Positions 25,484 to 27,745 of a DNA stretch of 27,745 bases are shown piece by piece. The notes under the pieces were generated by a model. It searched no databases and was not told the DNA's origin. It saw only the letters and a program-made list of their open reading frames with translations. Position 1 is the first letter of the stretch. Each line of letters starts with the position of its first letter. The DNA comes from CAMLHP01 sp035712285 (GTDB taxonomy: Bacteria; Gemmatimonadota; Gemmatimonadetes; Gemmatimonadales; GWC2-71-9): contig DASTBA010000033.1 in assembly GCA_035712285.1 (NCBI GenBank), positions 1 to 27,745 of the forward strand, read 5' to 3'. A program made the position numbers and the translations under genes.

Positions 25484-26245
25484 ATGATCGCGCTCAGCAC
25501 GCTGGCCCTGGTGGCCGCCCTGCAGGGAGGACAGCAGAGCCAGGACTTCCGCTGGACCGGCACCCTGGCGGCCGGGAAGACCCTGTCCATCCGCAACATC
25601 AACGGCAGCATCGACGCCACGCCGGCCAGCGGCAACCAGATCGAGGTGACCGCTCGCAAGACCGCCAAGCGGAGCGACCCGGCCAGCGTCGAGATCAAGG
25701 TGGAGCAGACGGACGACGGCGTGACCATCTGCACCATCTACCCGAACCAGCGCGGCGACGGCTGCGACCGCCACCAGCGGAACAGCGACGACGATGACAA
25801 CCGGAACGATGTCTCCGTGGCCTTCACCGTGCGGGTTCCCGCCGCGGTCCTGCTGTCTGCCCATTCCGTGAACGGCGATGTCAAGGCCTCGGGCCTCCGG
25901 TCCGACGTGGAGATCGGCACCGTGAACGGCGACGTGAGCGTGGCGACGGACGGCTTCGCCGAGGCCAGCACCGTCAACGGCTCGGTGGACGTCACCATGG
26001 GCCGGGCGGACTGGAAGGGGACGGCGAGCTACCGCAGCGTCAACGGTTCGGTGTCTGTCACGATGCCGGCGAGCGCCAGTGCCGACGTCCGGGCCGGTAC
26101 CGTGAACGGCAGCATCGATACGGAATTTCCGCTCGCGGTGCAGGGACGCTTCGGTCCCCGCAGCGTGCGGGGGACCATCGGCAGTGGCGGCCGCGAGCTC
26201 GACCTCCAGACGGTCAACGGCTCCATCGCCATCCGGAAGCGCTGA
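25484..26245 (+). CDS. Exported DUF4097-type beta-repeat protein, second copy
   Basis: 253 residues, with a strong ribosome site (AAGGAG 8 nt before the ATG) and 20 nt after the first copy. Signal peptide MIALSTLALVAALQG. Its repeats are more regular than in the first copy: NINGSI, VNGDV twice, VNGSV twice and VNGSI twice. A distinct insert at residues 80-110 carries two cysteines (Cys83, Cys94), possibly a disulfide, and an acidic run (SDDDDNRND) that could bind calcium. The two copies share architecture rather than close sequence, so they are an old duplication or a functional pair. The protein ends in VNGSIAIRKR. The gene converges on the outer-membrane gene across a hairpin. Confidence 0.85.
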   Translation: MIALSTLALVAALQGGQQSQDFRWTGTLAAGKTLSIRNINGSIDATPASGNQIEVTARKTAKRSDPASVEIKVEQTDDGVTICTIYPNQRGDGCDRHQRNSDDDDNRNDVSVAFTVRVPAAVLLSAHSVNGDVKASGLRSDVEIGTVNGDVSVATDGFAEASTVNGSVDVTMGRADWKGTASYRSVNGSVSVTMPASASADVRAGTVNGSIDTEFPLAVQGRFGPRSVRGTIGSGGRELDLQTVNGSIAIRKR

Positions 26246-26289
26246 CCGCGGCCGTAGGGGCGCACGGTTGTGCGCCCCTACGGCCGCGG
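26246..26289. terminator. 20-bp stem hairpin at the DUF4097/outer-membrane gene junction, second copy of the palindrome
   Basis: A perfect 20-bp inverted repeat (26246-26265 with 26270-26289) has a GGTT loop. Its inner 28 nt (26254-26281) match the ftcD/hutI palindrome at all but the two centre bases (GG-TT instead of GG-CC). Outside these the stem is extended by six GC pairs not shared with the first copy. The TAG stop of the minus-strand gene (26280-26278) lies inside; the plus-strand gene's TGA ends just before it. Probable two-way terminator. Confidence 0.72.
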
Positions 26290-27745
26290 CGCGAGGTGAA
26301 TGACCAGTTTCGGGATCTCGCCCGCGCCCGGCGGCACCGTGAACCGCAACGGTTCGGCCGCCAGGTCCAGCAGGCGGAGCGTTGCGGGGGCCACCGCAAG
26401 CTCCCAGTCGCCGGAGGTGATCCCCAACGCGTAGAAGGTGCCATCGGAGAAGGTCGTGATCGTCCGATGCCGCCCGGTTGCGCGATCGGTGAGCAGCAGC
26501 GGAACTCCGCCCACCCCCTCGTCCTGGCCCCGCACCACGCTGCCTTCCAGCACCGCACCCAGCCGGATCGGCACGTCCACCCGCGTCAGCGCGTTGGGAA
26601 CGGGATAGGCCGCCGCCGCGACGAAGCCCGGCACCCAGAGCGGCGAATCGAAGCTCAGCGAATCCACCGTCACCAGCACCGGCTCGAAGGGGACGATGTC
26701 CCAGACCCGGTACTCGCCCGCCGAATCGCTGAAGGCGCTGCTGTTGCCCACCTGCACCCGCACGTTTGCGAGTCCCGATTCACCGGGGTCCAGCCGTCCG
26801 TTGCCGTTCTCGTCGAGGAAGACCCGCCCCGCCAGTCCGCCCCGCTGCATCGCCGGTCCGGCATCGAACGCAATCGCATGGGCGCTGTTGTCGTACAGCA
26901 CCGAGCCCTGCACCGATTGCGTGGCACCCACCGGCCCGACCGGTGGCGCGGTGACCTGGGTGTACGCCCGGAGCTCCGGCATCGCGGTGGAGAGGGCCAG
27001 CGTCCAGGTGGCCCCGCCGCTTCCCCGGGTCCAGCTCACGCCCCCTTCCAGCCGAAGCTCGGACGTGAGAGCACGGGCCACGGTGAGGGCTGAGGTCTCG
27101 ACAGTGCCACGGCTCTCGGCTTCCAGCGACGCGCGCACCCAGAGCTGGCGGAAGAGCGCCCCCCAGCTCGCGCCGGGCACGGCAAAGAGATCGAACCCGC
27201 CGAATGTGTTCGTGGATGCCGGTGAGTCGGTGAGCCGGGTCTGCTCCAGCCGGACGTACGGTACGGCCCGCACCGGACCGATCCCAATGGAGACCCCCGT
27301 GCGGCTCTCGAGCACCGAGCCGCTGGCGCTGGTGGAGTAGTCGAGCCGCCCGTCAATGTAGAGGAAGTTCCGGCGGGTGTCGGGACGCCAGAAGCCGTTC
27401 ACCAGGAGTTGCGAGCGACGGTGCAGCGGATTCAGGATCGGCTGCACCGCGTTCCGGTCGAAGCGGGTCCACTCCGCCCCGATCCGGAGGTCGAGCGTGG
27501 GCTCGTACGACAGCCGCGCGCGCAGCAGGCCATTCAGCACGGCGTCGCCGCCCACGGTCCACGCGTCGGCGAGCGTGCCCACCGCGTTCAGGTACGGATG
27601 AAAGAGGTCGGGCAGCGTGTCCCGCCAGAAGCGGTCCATCCCGGCGCCGAGCGTCCACTTGCGGGTGACACCGGCACGCAAGTCCACATTGGCCGCCGCC
27701 GAGCACTGGTCCAGCCGGCACTGTCCGGCGGACAGGCCGTATTCG
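26278..27745 (-). CDS. Outer-membrane beta-barrel protein with SdrD-B-like domain (5' partial)
   Basis: The frame is open to the window edge, so the N-terminus is missing; about 488 residues are visible. The N-terminal two thirds alternate hydrophobic and polar residues in the manner of amphipathic strands, with aromatic girdle residues (YVRLEQTRL, LYIDGRLDYS), as in outer-membrane barrels of the usher or large-porin kind. A segment near the middle (GRVFLDENGNGRLDPGESGL) is the calcium-loop motif of SdrD-B-like (Cna-B-type) domains. The last 120 residues (VDVPIRLGAVLEGSVV, then GVPLLLTDRATGR and FSDGTFYALG) look like a second carboxypeptidase-regulatory-like or Cna-B fold. It converges on the DUF4097 gene. 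Similarity to fimbrial ushers is possible but weak by eye. Confidence 0.7.
   Translation of the reverse strand, partial: EYGLSAGQCRLDQCSAAANVDLRAGVTRKWTLGAGMDRFWRDTLPDLFHPYLNAVGTLADAWTVGGDAVLNGLLRARLSYEPTLDLRIGAEWTRFDRNAVQPILNPLHRRSQLLVNGFWRPDTRRNFLYIDGRLDYSTSASGSVLESRTGVSIGIGPVRAVPYVRLEQTRLTDSPASTNTFGGFDLFAVPGASWGALFRQLWVRASLEAESRGTVETSALTVARALTSELRLEGGVSWTRGSGGATWTLALSTAMPELRAYTQVTAPPVGPVGATQSVQGSVLYDNSAHAIAFDAGPAMQRGGLAGRVFLDENGNGRLDPGESGLANVRVQVGNSSAFSDSAGEYRVWDIVPFEPVLVTVDSLSFDSPLWVPGFVAAAAYPVPNALTRVDVPIRLGAVLEGSVVRGQDEGVGGVPLLLTDRATGRHRTITTFSDGTFYALGITSGDWELAVAPATLRLLDLAAEPLRFTVPPGAGEIPKLVIHLAPRP

Noticed and set aside
24609..26245. Possible short tandem DNA repeat or CRISPR-like periodicity in the DUF4097 genes
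   Set aside because: The recurring GTCAACGGC-type words code for the VNG turn of the protein repeat; spacing is irregular and in frame, and there are no unique spacers.

Overview
The window is GC-rich bacterial chromosome, densely packed, with many GTG starts and mostly short intergenic gaps. No rRNA, tRNA, CRISPR array, transposase or phage gene was seen. The gene mix suggests a Gemmatimonadota-like, probably aerobic soil or aquatic heterotroph: paired DUF4097 proteins behind an ECF sigma/anti-sigma pair, GH57-type glycogen enzymes, a fused FTCD, a lysine-tailed SWIB protein and a three-subunit transhydrogenase. That assignment is inference from gene content, not a phylogenetic result.

Layout. 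(1) 1-816: C-terminal part of a DUF4173-type membrane protein, cut by the window edge, converging on a group-2 sigma-70 factor (893-1786, minus) across a shared hairpin terminator. (2) 2132-6855, minus strand: a sorbosone-dehydrogenase-like beta-propeller, then pntAA-pntAB-pntB (proton-translocating NAD(P) transhydrogenase) with overlapping genes, then a small exported protein. (3) 7090-7440: SWIB protein with a histone-H1-like tail and its own terminator. (4) 7539-16489, plus strand: a tight run of ettA, glgP, glgA, a GH57 branching enzyme and a GH57 4-alpha-glucanotransferase/amylase, with gaps of 3-14 nt. It covers synthesis, branching and breakdown of glycogen next to an energy-sensing translation factor; glgC is not here. 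(5) 16639-20290, plus strand: aguB, aguA and ftcD (agmatine to putrescine, and formiminoglutamate to glutamate), converging on hutU-hutI (23203-20311, minus). Together they give urocanate to glutamate; hutH is absent from the window. (6) 23332-26245, plus strand: ECF sigma factor, zinc-finger anti-sigma factor and two exported DUF4097 proteins, converging on a partial outer-membrane protein with an SdrD-B-like domain (26278 to the edge).

How it works together. Regions 4 and 5 look like carbon-storage and nitrogen-scavenging modules. Region 2 links NADH/NADPH balance to the proton gradient. Region 6 is a probable envelope-sensing regulon of unknown trigger and is the best candidate here for an undescribed system. 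Two nearly identical hairpins, with 14-nt half-site GTAGGGGCGCACGG, sit exactly at the two convergent junctions ftcD/hutI and DUF4097/outer-membrane gene. A different, imperfect inverted repeat separates the glycogen run from aguB. Several plus-strand genes (ettA, aguB) lack a Shine-Dalgarno site and carry a TANNNT hexamer 6-8 nt before the ATG, which suggests leaderless transcripts.
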